Assembly (NCBI GenBank): GCA_027858855.1
Contig: JAQIBV010000022.1
Coordinates: 1-44,367, forward strand
DNA length: 44,367 nucleotides
From: Spirochaetota bacterium
GTDB lineage: Bacteria > Spirochaetota > UBA4802 > JAFGJZ01
Direction of reading: 5' to 3'
In this document: positions 31,467-40,249 of the stretch, one piece after another
How positions within the stretch are numbered: the stretch's first letter is position 1
How the letters are laid out: each line of letters opens with the position of its first letter
Notes under the pieces: model-generated
What the model was told of the DNA's origin: nothing
Seen by the model: the letters and a program-made list of their open reading frames with translations, nothing else
Database searches by the model: none
Translations under genes and position numbers: made by a program

Positions 31467-32083
31467 TGCAAGGGTACGGAGTAATAACAAATCTTGATAC
31501 AAAGATCGGCATGGCGTTTCAGTTCAATCCGGATTCGGTATCAGACGCTAAAAAGATTAACTATATTGAGGTGCCGAATATTGGCGGTAGTTCAAGGGAA
31601 AAACTTTTTACCGGATTCGAGAACAACACTATATCTTTCAAAACTAAATTTATAGAAAAGAACAGTCCAATAGGGGTAACTCCGGAACTTGATTTTATGA
31701 AGAGTTTGAGAGAACCTTCAGCCGGACTGTTTGGGATTGCCGGTAGTTTTTTCGGAAATGAGAACTACCCTCCTCCAAAAGTACTGTATGGCTGGGGAAC
31801 TGGAAACCTTATGCCTCTTGTATGGGATGTGGATGATGTTACTATTGATAATAAACATTTTAAGCATCACGATATCCAGGGTGTAATCGGTGTGGTTTGG
31901 TATGCAGAGGTTTCGGTTACTCTTAGTCTTGATGAGGATAGTATTTTTAACAAGGCTAATCAGATGAGCAAGAAAGCAAATCAGATTGTTGGATCGATAA
32001 ACAGTATAGGCCGTCAAATAACGGCATACACTAATCCTCATGCACGCAGAGAGAGAAACCGGATGTTTGGAGGATCAAGTTGA
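31466..32083 (+). CDS. Baseplate/tube-initiator protein, CIS tube N-terminal domain type
   Basis: 205 aa from ATG 31466 (TAATG overlap). GMAFQFNPDSVSDAKKINYI followed by EVPNIGGSSREKLFTG and NTISFKTKF matches the N-terminal domain of contractile injection system tube/LysM-type baseplate proteins. It probably joins tape measure, tube and hub. The C-terminal end is basic and Arg-rich (HARRERNR). Confidence 0.65.
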   Translation: MQGYGVITNLDTKIGMAFQFNPDSVSDAKKINYIEVPNIGGSSREKLFTGFENNTISFKTKFIEKNSPIGVTPELDFMKSLREPSAGLFGIAGSFFGNENYPPPKVLYGWGTGNLMPLVWDVDDVTIDNKHFKHHDIQGVIGVVWYAEVSVTLSLDEDSIFNKANQMSKKANQIVGSINSIGRQITAYTNPHARRERNRMFGGSS

Positions 32084-32349
32084 ATAGGTGGGATAGAGTA
32101 AAACCAGTCGAAATAGACGGTAAAGAAGTAAAGCTGTATCGACCGCCGTTTGAGGCCGAGATGTCTATTACAATAGATGCTCCGGATATTGAGCTCGATC
32201 ATTTATCTCATATTCACTTGGGTACGTCTCAAGAGATGTATAAGATCATTGATGCTAATTTAGAATCGTTTATTGATAGTAGAGGCGAAGTCAAGCACAT
32301 GGGTAAAATCAATATTCCAGTAATTGAGAAGGTCTATATAGATGTATAA
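32080..32349 (+). CDS. Small baseplate protein
   Basis: 89 aa from TTG 32080 overlapping the previous stop. A compact beta protein with YRPPFEAEMSITIDAPDI. In other myoviruses a tail protein X/LysM-like gene lies here; this one lacks a recognisable LysM, so the exact role is open. Confidence 0.5.
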   Translation: MNRWDRVKPVEIDGKEVKLYRPPFEAEMSITIDAPDIELDHLSHIHLGTSQEMYKIIDANLESFIDSRGEVKHMGKINIPVIEKVYIDV

Positions 32350-33550
32350 TCGCAAGTCTAAAATGGCGTACTGGAAGCTGTTTATTGCTGGCGAGGAGGT
32401 TACTCGCCTTATCGGTAAATATATTACTGGTATCGATATCACATACGAATTGAAGCGTCCAACTGATTGCAGAGTAGGTATAAAAAGCCGGTCGTTCTTT
32501 GAGGACTTGTGTTCGGAAGGATTGGGAGTTGATGTTTTTTTTGGTGATTCCCCTGTTGCCTTGGTTAAAATGTTTAGTGGTAAAATATCGAAACGTCCGG
32601 AAGGATCAGCACAAGAGACTATTGATTATAATATTATGGCTGTTGAGAACACTGCAAAAATGGCAATGAAACAGAAGCGAAGGGTGTTTGCTAGTCCTAC
32701 AAAAGCAGGGATAATCCAGCAGATTGTAGCTGAAAACGGATATGTGGGTCAGATTACGATATCAGATTCAATGCCTATCGATGCGAAGGAAATGCCGGTG
32801 CAGAACAACCAGACCGATCTTGCCTTTTTATACGAATGTGCGGACAAGTGGGATTGCCTGATGTGGACTGTTGGTGAGAAACTATATTTTGTAGATAGCT
32901 CTAAGGCCTTTCTTTACGGTAATACTGACAGGATAAGATCAGTACAGGACTATCGAAACGAGTACTTGCTTGGATATAGAACCGATGCCTGGAACAATAA
33001 CGTACAGTCCGTAACATATAAGCATAAAATTTCTAAGGGTGGTGGTGCCGGTAGTCCAGGTGCAAGTGGTGGATCAGAGAGAAAGGCCGTTACTAACAAA
33101 CCGGAAGATTTCGAGATCACATATATGGGCGGAGTATATAAACTAAAGCCTAGTGTTGTAAATGCGATCAAGAACAATTCGGAAGAGGCGAGAAAGATTT
33201 ATGCCATTATTTCAAAAGCTGGTGCAAAGAATTTTGAGGAGCATACGTTAAGAGAGTATTACTACCCTGTAACTGCGGAGAGTAGAACCAACAAGGGCGG
33301 GAAAATGGGAAGTCACAGCAGTGGCTACGCAAAGCATGGTAACACTCTGAATATAAAGTTAAACACTTGGGATGTGAGATTACGTCCACCGCGCGAAGCC
33401 CTTTTCAAATCTGGGTCAAATGATCCAAAAGCTGATAGTGCGGATTTACCGGCTTACTTGTTTAAGACTAATCCTCAAAAATATAGTATTACGAAAGTAA
33501 AGACTGGTCTTGGCAGTACTCCATATACAGAAATTGAGGCGGTGATGTAG
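32342..33550 (+). CDS. Baseplate hub protein (gpD/gp27-like)
   Basis: 402 aa; ATG 32363 is an alternative start. A strand-rich N-terminal domain, then PTKAGIIQQIVAENGYVG and QNNQTDLAFLYECADKWDCL match the late control gene D/T4 gp27 hub family. A Gly/Ser/Ala-rich insert (GGGAGSPGASGGSE) at about 235 and a region with SHSSGYAKHGN follow. Forms the hub at the tip of the tube together with the spike gene next to it. Confidence 0.78.
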   Translation: MYNRKSKMAYWKLFIAGEEVTRLIGKYITGIDITYELKRPTDCRVGIKSRSFFEDLCSEGLGVDVFFGDSPVALVKMFSGKISKRPEGSAQETIDYNIMAVENTAKMAMKQKRRVFASPTKAGIIQQIVAENGYVGQITISDSMPIDAKEMPVQNNQTDLAFLYECADKWDCLMWTVGEKLYFVDSSKAFLYGNTDRIRSVQDYRNEYLLGYRTDAWNNNVQSVTYKHKISKGGGAGSPGASGGSERKAVTNKPEDFEITYMGGVYKLKPSVVNAIKNNSEEARKIYAIISKAGAKNFEEHTLREYYYPVTAESRTNKGGKMGSHSSGYAKHGNTLNIKLNTWDVRLRPPREALFKSGSNDPKADSADLPAYLFKTNPQKYSITKVKTGLGSTPYTEIEAVM

Positions 33551-34101
33551 TGAAATTTTATGCGATAGCAGAAGTTGTTGAGCCAGTACAGGTGAAAGCA
33601 AAGATGGGTGGGCGAAGGGTTGAAGCCGGAGCAATACTTGTTTCATGTCCGGAAAAAGGCTATGACGGCATGAATCTTTTGTATTGCAGATACGGCCTGT
33701 CTGTACCTTATCAGAAGATCAGAAAGGGAACTGCGTTATGGATTGAAAGCCGATTACAAAACGGTGAGCAGTTTGTTTATACCGGTTTTGCCGATAGTTC
33801 GGAGCCTATTAGTGGTGATGATGAATATATCCAGTATTACGGATCAAAAGAGATTTATGGTGGAAGTACTCTTCATCTGGGAGATAGAAACTGTACTGAA
33901 CCTTTGGTATTAGGGAATAAGTTTTTAACAGAACTGCAAAAACACGCATCGACATTACAGCTATTACAAACTGCTTTTAATAGTTGGGTTGTGAGTCCGG
34001 AAGATGGCGGGGCAAAACTAAAGGCTGCTGCTTCTGCTTTTATAGCTGCACCAACGCCTGATTATAGCGAGATACTAAGTGATGAGGTCTTTACAAAGTG
34101 A
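33550..34101 (+). CDS. Baseplate spike (gpV-like)
   Basis: 183 aa from GTG 33550, sharing one base with the previous stop. The N-terminal half is an OB-like domain (EKGYDGMNLLYCRYGLSVP, ALWIESRLQNGEQFVYTGF) followed by Gly-rich strands and a helical tail. It is in the V position of P2/Mu-like tails, and would puncture the outer membrane. Confidence 0.65.
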   Translation: MKFYAIAEVVEPVQVKAKMGGRRVEAGAILVSCPEKGYDGMNLLYCRYGLSVPYQKIRKGTALWIESRLQNGEQFVYTGFADSSEPISGDDEYIQYYGSKEIYGGSTLHLGDRNCTEPLVLGNKFLTELQKHASTLQLLQTAFNSWVVSPEDGGAKLKAAASAFIAAPTPDYSEILSDEVFTK

Positions 34102-34478
34102 GTATAGAGCAATTAGCCAGCTTAGGTCAATACACATCCCAAAAGACAGGTCGAACAAAAAAAGAGATCGAGGCTAGTCTGTACTCACTTTTTATGCAGA
34201 CAAAGGGATTGAGCCATTATGCACGAGAAGATGGTGGTAGCTTCAGTCTTATTGAAAATGATAATGACACCATAATAGCCAGAGATCTTTGCATTAAAAA
34301 CTTCATAGAGTCGGTGTTCAGACTTAATCAGAGAAGAAACATGCAACCCTTTATAGTGATAGGGTATCAGGATGTAGAAATATATGAGGATAAAGGCCGG
34401 ACTGTTTTTTCAATTAATTGGCGGCTTCTTGACGATTTGTCAGTATCAGGATCAGTAACTGGAGATTTATATGAGTAA
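34098..34478 (+). CDS. Baseplate wedge, gp25/gpW-like
   Basis: 126 aa from GTG 34098. Compact protein with INWRLLDDLSVSG at the end and a helical middle; its order (V, then W, then J, then I) and size fit the gp25-like wedge protein. The classic gp25 core is only partly visible, so this rests mainly on order. Confidence 0.55.
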   Translation: MSIEQLASLGQYTSQKTGRTKKEIEASLYSLFMQTKGLSHYAREDGGSFSLIENDNDTIIARDLCIKNFIESVFRLNQRRNMQPFIVIGYQDVEIYEDKGRTVFSINWRLLDDLSVSGSVTGDLYE

Positions 34479-35976
34479 TAGCAATTTCAAATACACGTCC
34501 AGGTCATATCAGGACATTTATTTCAGATTAAAGGAGAAGTATCCGCATTATGACGATTCCATGTTTAGTGAGATAGCCGGAATGTTTGATACCTTCTCTG
34601 AAGTGATGAATGCCGTTGTAAGTGATTTAATGGATCCTAAAACCAGAGAATCCGCATATTTTCGAGCGGCATTTATGGGCTATGACCCTGTAGAGTCAGA
34701 ACCTGCAACAACTGTCTTGACTGTTAAACTCAGACAGGAAATGACTAAGACTTTTCAGAAAGGCGAGCAGTTTTCAGGGATATCTTCTATTAGCGGTGAT
34801 TACATATATTACGAAGTACCGGATCAAGTTGTTGTAACTGGTGAAACCGTAGCGGTTCCAGTCAAACAGCAACGCACATATACAGGTGTAGAGATAGGAA
34901 AGATTCAGAGAAGCACAGAGTTTGCAGAAATCCATGTCCGCTCTGAAAAATATAGAGGATTGGTTAAATCAAGTCTTGAAGTATTTATCGAAGGTGAGAA
35001 GTGGAATAGGGTTACAAATTTCGATAAATCCGGAGTTGACGACAAAGACTATGTCGTTTGCTATAAAAATACTGGTGAGTGGTTTATCAGTTTTGGTGAT
35101 GGTGTAAAAGGGAAGTTGCCGAACTTAAGTGATGTCGTGACCGCTAATTTCGCAGTTACAAAAGGCTTGGCCGGGCGGATGAAAGCCGGGGAAATCAATC
35201 AATCTGTTTCCAATGATCCGGATATTGAAGTTGTTACTAATATTGAGGATGTTGTAAACGGCAATGATCCGGAGACGGTATCCAGTATTTTGAGAAACGC
35301 AGCAGCAACAACACGGCTTCGAGACGCTATTTTTTATGATGAGGACTTGGAAATAGCGGCAATGAAATCTTCATCTTCTGTAGTTAAGGCGAAGGGGAAA
35401 GGCGAAAGCGGGATCGGTTCTATTTATATCGTTCCAGCCGGTGGTGGCATACCAACAGTACAACTCAAAGAGCAGGTCTTTACATTTGTTCAGAAATTAA
35501 CTGCATTTGAAAACCAGCCTTTGAATGTTCTTGATCCTCCATATGTGCAGCCCGTTATTCAGGCTCAAATATCGTTTCGAAAGAATGTCCTTGAAGAGAA
35601 AAAGGATGTAGTTAGGGCAATATGTAGGTTTGCATTGATTTTATGTAGTTCGGCTGTCGATATTCAAGTTCTGGAAAGTTTTGCAGATAACGGAATTGAT
35701 GTCACGAGACGGCTGATAATTAACCCGATATGGGGCATTGATTTCACGGCAGAAGAAAACGGCGCACTTGCTTTTATTGTTCGGCAATGGGAGCAGTTAT
35801 TAGGTGCGAGAAAATACCGTGATTTCGGTCAAAGTCTGGAGCTTGGTGACCTCTATATTATGGGTAACGGATTGTACGATTACGGAGTGGATGAGTTTCA
35901 TCTTATTTCTCCAACGGCAATTACCGTAATTGGTGAACTTGAAATAGTAAACAGTGCTATTGTCGAGGTATTATGA
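34471..35976 (+). CDS. Baseplate J-like protein
   Basis: 501 aa. Opening segment YTSRSYQDIYFRLKEKYPHY and the central FISFGDGVKGKLPNLSDVVT, GLAGRMKAGEINQSV and LRNAAATTRLRDAIFYDEDL blocks are diagnostic of the baseplate J family, the wedge component that holds the fibre network. ATGA-type overlaps both sides. Confidence 0.85.
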   Translation: MSNSNFKYTSRSYQDIYFRLKEKYPHYDDSMFSEIAGMFDTFSEVMNAVVSDLMDPKTRESAYFRAAFMGYDPVESEPATTVLTVKLRQEMTKTFQKGEQFSGISSISGDYIYYEVPDQVVVTGETVAVPVKQQRTYTGVEIGKIQRSTEFAEIHVRSEKYRGLVKSSLEVFIEGEKWNRVTNFDKSGVDDKDYVVCYKNTGEWFISFGDGVKGKLPNLSDVVTANFAVTKGLAGRMKAGEINQSVSNDPDIEVVTNIEDVVNGNDPETVSSILRNAAATTRLRDAIFYDEDLEIAAMKSSSSVVKAKGKGESGIGSIYIVPAGGGIPTVQLKEQVFTFVQKLTAFENQPLNVLDPPYVQPVIQAQISFRKNVLEEKKDVVRAICRFALILCSSAVDIQVLESFADNGIDVTRRLIINPIWGIDFTAEENGALAFIVRQWEQLLGARKYRDFGQSLELGDLYIMGNGLYDYGVDEFHLISPTAITVIGELEIVNSAIVEVL

Positions 35977-36551
35977 ACAATACCTATAATTTCAGAATAC
36001 CGGAGTTTTGTGCAAAGTACGGTCTGGACTGGGAAGACTTCTGCGCTATTATGGAAGAGTGCGGTGATTACTACGTTGATAAAATCTGGGGCATTAGACA
36101 TTTATTTGATCTTAATAGAATGGATGGCAGATCTGTTAATTCTTGGTTGTCCTTTCTTAAGATCGCATACAAGAGCCTTGATGATCTTGGATACAGAAAA
36201 TTCCAGATCAGAATTAATAACAGTCTGGGGAGAAAGAAAAGCCTAACCGATCCATATAAAACGGTTTGCGAATACATTACAGGCAACGTTCCGGATTTTT
36301 ACAGTTCAGAGTCTTTCGGCAGTTGGGTATGGGGAGATTCTGCTTGGTTTACTCCTCAAGCCGTTTCAAGTAATGCAATGCGGTGGGGTGCCGGTGGATC
36401 ACAGAAAGAGATTATGATTAATCCACATACAACAGACGATAGTCTGCTTGATGCCTTAGTTGAGGCTTTGAGTAGAAAGAATATTAAACCCGCATTTTAT
36501 GTTTTGCTGTTGGTTGATGACAATTTACAGGTTTTAAGGAGAATAGGATGA
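35973..36551 (+). CDS. Tail protein I-like wedge component
   Basis: 192 aa. Following J is tail protein I in P2-like phages. The protein begins with a helical region (GLDWEDFCAIMEECGDYYVD) and includes a basic middle (KFQIRINNSLGRKKSL). The fit is by order and size; no strong motif. Confidence 0.55.
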   Translation: MNNTYNFRIPEFCAKYGLDWEDFCAIMEECGDYYVDKIWGIRHLFDLNRMDGRSVNSWLSFLKIAYKSLDDLGYRKFQIRINNSLGRKKSLTDPYKTVCEYITGNVPDFYSSESFGSWVWGDSAWFTPQAVSSNAMRWGAGGSQKEIMINPHTTDDSLLDALVEALSRKNIKPAFYVLLLVDDNLQVLRRIG

Positions 36552-38185
36552 GATTTGAGTTAAGTAATACCAGAAAGAGCGGAGAGATCAATTCCGGATT
36601 TGAAGATTGTAAAGGCGATTACTACCTTCCTGAAGATAATAACAGAGATTTCGAGTATCATAAAAAGAGATTGGCAGAGGCTTTTCGTGTACTATCCAGC
36701 AGTAAAAAGAAAGCGCAGGTATTGACCGAGGGCAGGGTAAGTGCAGGTTCTTTGCCTAATACCGTAAATATTCCGGAAATATATTGTATAGGCCGGGATG
36801 AAAACGATAATGACTCGTTTTTCTATATTCCGGAGATGACTGACATTCCTTTGCCTTCGGGGTGGAACGACGGTCGGCAGATATGGATACAGGCTGTTCA
36901 CCGGTATTCTTATTCTGATAAAACCAGACTGCACCGCGCCTCACCTATCAGCTATCATCATGTTTTAAAGGACGGCTATGTCGGTGACGATAACAGCAAT
37001 GATCTTTTTGTCGATAGTGAGCCGTCAGAAGAAACAGCCGTAATTGATAGTTTTAATATTGATAATTCCGGAGTTCTTACCCTTATGTCAGGTCAAAGTG
37101 AGGTTTTAGCAATTGATAAAGCCAGTCAGCTTTATGTTCATGGAGAGAACGCTACATTAAGCTTTGATCCTGTATCCGAATACTGGCGAGGTGGTAAAGC
37201 CGGAAATATCAGGTCTTTACTCTATGCATCTGGCAATCAGGTCTATTCGGGAAACCTGACTATCAGTAACAACTTATTTGTAGAAGAATCTGCACGTATT
37301 AAAGGGAGTCTATATTTCGGTGAAACCGAATCGAATTATATAAGAACAGAAAATAACGAACTACAGTTAAGAAGTGAAGACGCAATACGATTTATGATTG
37401 GTGGTGCGAATACAAGATTAGTTATCAATGCAGATGGGAGTATCTCTGGAATTAAAGCTGGGGACGTACCGAACTTACCAGCTGATAAGATTACGAGTGG
37501 GACAATGAGCGGAACGAGGATAAGTGGTGGTACACCTACTGTTTGTTCTATTAATGGTGCTGATGGTAGAATGGAAATGAGGATTGATGGAGTAACTGTT
37601 GCCAGTACAGACTCTGCTGGTTTAGAATTACACGGAAATTATATACAAGGTGTGGAAAGAATTAAGATGACAGGAGGAACGTCTGCAATATATTTTTCGC
37701 CCAATGATACTGGTACTTTTGACTGTCTTGGATATAATGATATCTATAATGAATATCGATTTTTTGCGGATGGCCTGGAGAGTTTAGCTAAGGTTTGGGG
37801 GGGCCAATTTATTGAAATGTCCTCTAAACAATATAAAAAAGATATAGAAGATGTAGAAGACCAATATTCTTCGATTATTTATAAAATGCGTCCGATTTGG
37901 TATAGAAATAAATATACCAAAGAAGGAAAACCAGAACTATCTCATTATGGTTTTGTAGCTGAAGAATTGGCAGACCTTGATCCTCGATACGTAGGATTTG
38001 GGTTAAACGAGGAGGAGAATAAACTTGTAGAAGTAGGCAAAAAGAAAATTGAAGACTGCACTATTGTCCCGAAAGGAATAAATTATAGTCGGTTAATTGT
38101 TCCTGTAATTGCAGAAATGCAAAAACATGAAGATAAAATAAATTCCCTTTTTGAAAGGGTAGATAAATTGGAGAAAAAGAAATGA
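36548..38185 (+). CDS. Tail fibre with C-terminal S74 intramolecular chaperone
   Basis: 545 aa. The N-terminal about 240 residues form an attachment domain, then a repetitive beta region with ADKITSGTMSGTRISGG typical of phage fibres. The last about 120 residues form the peptidase S74 chaperone: SSKQYKKDIEDVED (Ser425/Ser426 and Lys427 region), IWYRNKYTKEGKPELSHYGF, VAEELADLD and GINYSRLIVPVIAEMQ. S74 domains trimerise the fibre then cut themselves off in an N-terminal Ser/Lys-dependent reaction. The 3' part looks more AT-rich than the N-terminal part, which suggests a mosaic exchange of the receptor end. Confidence 0.85.
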   Translation: MRFELSNTRKSGEINSGFEDCKGDYYLPEDNNRDFEYHKKRLAEAFRVLSSSKKKAQVLTEGRVSAGSLPNTVNIPEIYCIGRDENDNDSFFYIPEMTDIPLPSGWNDGRQIWIQAVHRYSYSDKTRLHRASPISYHHVLKDGYVGDDNSNDLFVDSEPSEETAVIDSFNIDNSGVLTLMSGQSEVLAIDKASQLYVHGENATLSFDPVSEYWRGGKAGNIRSLLYASGNQVYSGNLTISNNLFVEESARIKGSLYFGETESNYIRTENNELQLRSEDAIRFMIGGANTRLVINADGSISGIKAGDVPNLPADKITSGTMSGTRISGGTPTVCSINGADGRMEMRIDGVTVASTDSAGLELHGNYIQGVERIKMTGGTSAIYFSPNDTGTFDCLGYNDIYNEYRFFADGLESLAKVWGGQFIEMSSKQYKKDIEDVEDQYSSIIYKMRPIWYRNKYTKEGKPELSHYGFVAEELADLDPRYVGFGLNEEENKLVEVGKKKIEDCTIVPKGINYSRLIVPVIAEMQKHEDKINSLFERVDKLEKKK

Positions 38186-38475
38186 AAGCAAATTTTAACA
38201 CAGTAATCCTTGACCTTGACGGCACACCTATTAAGGAGGGGGGGAAGCCGGTAATACTTAAGAGTGCAGTAGTAAATATTCTAATGCTTACCGATCCGAA
38301 AGCAGAGGAGACGGGAGAGCAAAAGCTGAAATTGTTTAACTTGGCAAACAAAGTGATGCAAAGTGATGCAGAAGAGGATTATTCTGCAGAAGATCTGGCA
38401 TTGATAAAAGAGCGTGTGGGCAAATACGGCACCTCTCTTGTAGTCGGTCGTGTTTACGCAGCAATAGGAGGTTGA
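38182..38475 (+). CDS. Small hypothetical protein after the fibre
   Basis: 97 aa; NFNTVILDLDGTPIKEGGKP then a helical, acidic part. Proteins starting with FDTVILDLDGKPIK-type text are common in phages just before lysis genes and are of unknown role. It is not an HAD phosphatase, since the second DxD-like motif and the rest of that fold are missing. ATGA overlap with the fibre. Confidence 0.6.
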   Translation: MKANFNTVILDLDGTPIKEGGKPVILKSAVVNILMLTDPKAEETGEQKLKLFNLANKVMQSDAEEDYSAEDLALIKERVGKYGTSLVVGRVYAAIGG

Positions 38476-38476
38476 T

Positions 38477-39025
38477 TTGACAATACTATTATCTCTAATA
38501 TTCCAGCTCTATTTGCTGTGGGGGCGGATATACCGGTTCTTTCGTCCGAAACCAGAATATCGGTTACAGCAATATAACGAGTTTTTCACGTTCCAGGCTT
38601 TTTTCTCATACATCAAAAACAGCGGTATCAAGAAGTATGCAAGGGACAGTTTGTATCAGCTTGGAGACGTTATCTCTCACCCTCTGGATACTTTAAAGCG
38701 AGGATACGGAGATTGTGATGATTACGCCGCTACTATGAGTTATTTACTTCCAGATCGGTTTAGTTTTGAAAACAAAAATTTTACATTCTTCGGGATGTTC
38801 GCCTTGGTCTATTCTAAACGACCTCACCATATCATAGCGGTTTGGATTGGTGACAACGGGTATTACGTGGTATCAACAACAACACTACTTCACTTTAAGA
38901 ATTGGAACGATTTGATTCTGCACTTCGACTCTAAGGATCGAAAAGTCAGGTATTACGGCTGGTTTAATACCACGCATTATCCTAAGAAATTTAAGGTACG
39001 ACTTCACATGGTACGAGGGAGGTAA
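38477..39025 (+). CDS. Membrane-anchored transglutaminase-like cysteine protein
   Basis: 182 aa from TTG 38477. A hydrophobic N-terminal segment (ILLSLIFQLYLLWG, residues 3-16) precedes a domain with RGYGDCDDYAAT (Cys80) and HHIIAVWIGD (His117/118), the Cys and His of transglutaminase-like or papain-like cysteine peptidases. The expected third residue is replaced by VVST, so the triad is unproven. Directly before the lysis genes; it could act on cell wall peptides or on the virion. Inference from motif and neighbourhood. Confidence 0.6.
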   Translation: MTILLSLIFQLYLLWGRIYRFFRPKPEYRLQQYNEFFTFQAFFSYIKNSGIKKYARDSLYQLGDVISHPLDTLKRGYGDCDDYAATMSYLLPDRFSFENKNFTFFGMFALVYSKRPHHIIAVWIGDNGYYVVSTTTLLHFKNWNDLILHFDSKDRKVRYYGWFNTTHYPKKFKVRLHMVRGR

Positions 39026-39028
39026 ACC

Positions 39029-39481
39029 ATGACATTAACAGTAAAACGTAAAACAGAGAGCAAAGAAAGTACAATTGGTGAGCTCTATATTGATGGAAAG
39101 TTTGAGTGCTATACTCTGGAAGATATAGGCCGTCCGAAAAAGATATGGGGTAAAACCCGTATCCAAGCCGGATCGTATCGGATTAAATTCCGGAAGATCG
39201 GTCGCTTCCATAACCGCTACAAAGTACGGTTTAAATCCATATATAAAGGCATGCTTCACATTCTAAACATCCCGTTGTTTCAGTACGTTCTGATTCATTG
39301 TGGGAACACGGCAAAACATACAGCTGGTTGTTTACTCGTGGGTAAAAGTTACACAAGCGATAGGCTTATTGATTCGACAACTGCATACAAACAGATGTAT
39401 GTAAAGGTTGCTGCTGCTCTGGAAAGAGGAGAGGCCGTTTATATTAACTTCGATGATACTGGGATCGAAAAGGTGGGCTGA
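39029..39481 (+). CDS. DUF5675 protein, L,D-transpeptidase-like, candidate endolysin
   Basis: 150 aa. KTRIQAGSYRIKF and the core HCGNTAKHTAGCLLVG (His90, Cys101) match DUF5675, whose H-G-N...GC signature resembles the active site of YkuD-type L,D-transpeptidases. No other endolysin was found in the window, so this or the cysteine protein before it may be the cell-wall enzyme of the lysis set. GAGGGAGG stands upstream. Followed by a holin-like gene. Confidence 0.65.
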   Translation: MTLTVKRKTESKESTIGELYIDGKFECYTLEDIGRPKKIWGKTRIQAGSYRIKFRKIGRFHNRYKVRFKSIYKGMLHILNIPLFQYVLIHCGNTAKHTAGCLLVGKSYTSDRLIDSTTAYKQMYVKVAAALERGEAVYINFDDTGIEKVG

Positions 39482-39482
39482 T

Positions 39483-39695
39483 ATGAAGATATTAGGAAAC
39501 CGAAAGCTGGTAATCGCTTTTGTATCTATTGCTGTTCTTTGTAGCATGGCAGTAGTACTGATAAATGCACCAAAGATATATTCAGAGCTGGTTCTTGGTG
39601 TGGTATTCATTACTGGTGAATTAATGGCTGCCAATGCCGGAGTACATTTTGCAAAGTTTTTTAGAAAAGGGCGTATTGGAAGGGAGGAAGAATGA
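39483..39695 (+). CDS. Holin-like protein, two membrane helices
   Basis: 70 aa from ATG 39483. Helix 1 at about 8-26 (LVIAFVSIAVLCSMAVVLI) and helix 2 at about 31-53 (IYSELVLGVVFITGELMAAN), then a basic and acidic tail (RKGRIGREEE). Size and two-helix layout with a charged end are typical of class II holins. It would form pores releasing the endolysin. Overlaps the next start (ATGA). Confidence 0.65.
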   Translation: MKILGNRKLVIAFVSIAVLCSMAVVLINAPKIYSELVLGVVFITGELMAANAGVHFAKFFRKGRIGREEE

Positions 39696-40177
39696 AGTAT
39701 CTATTGTTACCAGTATTGATTTTGATGGTTGCATGTGGAACTAACCAGATCCGGGAGGGAGTGGTTGACATCGATGCCAAAGACACGGAGTGGAGGTCGG
39801 GAGTTGTCAGCAAAAACCTTTCTTCTGTTCCTGTTGGGGAATTAAGATCAGAATTAGAGATGTATTATGAAGGCGAGCCCTATATAAATATTGTCAGTCT
39901 TGGTAGTAACAGCTACATGGTCCATGCTGGTCTGGGTGAGCGTAAATGGTCAAAACAATTCGATGTTGAAATGAAGGATACCAGTATTCGGTATGATAAA
40001 GTCGGGAGCAATAATTATAGAGTAGTCGCTTCTGTTTCCGGTTATGAATGGGAAAAAATTATTACATTAAAGTTGTCATGGAAAGACAAAGCCTTTTGGT
40101 TCGGCCTTGGCTGTATTTTCCTTATTATTGTATATTTCACAGTACCAATAGTTATTCGGCTAATTCGGCCTGTATAA
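39692..40177 (+). CDS. Probable unimolecular spanin (u-spanin)
   Basis: 161 aa with an N-terminal lipoprotein signal (MKYLLLPVLILMVAC; lipidated Cys15, lipobox MVAC) and a C-terminal transmembrane helix (about residues 134-156, AFWFGLGCIFLIIVYFTVP) with a short basic cytoplasmic end. An outer-membrane lipid anchor and an inner-membrane anchor in one protein is the topology of T1 gp11-type u-spanins, which fuse the two membranes in the last lysis step. The periplasmic part (about 16-133) is beta/helical. The gene lies at the end of the lysis cassette. This implies a two-membrane host. Confidence 0.75.
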   Translation: MKYLLLPVLILMVACGTNQIREGVVDIDAKDTEWRSGVVSKNLSSVPVGELRSELEMYYEGEPYINIVSLGSNSYMVHAGLGERKWSKQFDVEMKDTSIRYDKVGSNNYRVVASVSGYEWEKIITLKLSWKDKAFWFGLGCIFLIIVYFTVPIVIRLIRPV

Positions 40178-40193
40178 CCTCCTAATTATCTCT

Positions 40194-40220
40194 AATCTCT
40201 CTTGGTTGAGAGATTTTTTT
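40194..40220 (+). terminator. Terminator of the late operon
   Basis: AATCTCTC (40194-40201), loop TTGGTT, GAGAGATT (40208-40215), then a run of seven T. A strong intrinsic terminator ending the transcript that begins at the terminase genes. The minus-strand ParB-like gene ends shortly after (40250). Confidence 0.9.
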
Positions 40221-40249
40221 ATAATTAAAACAATAGAAGAAGAGACCGG

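Noticed and set aside
38182-38475. HAD phosphatase from the text LDLDGT
   Set aside because: The protein is 97 aa and lacks the later HAD motifs; the first motif sequence is only a chance match.
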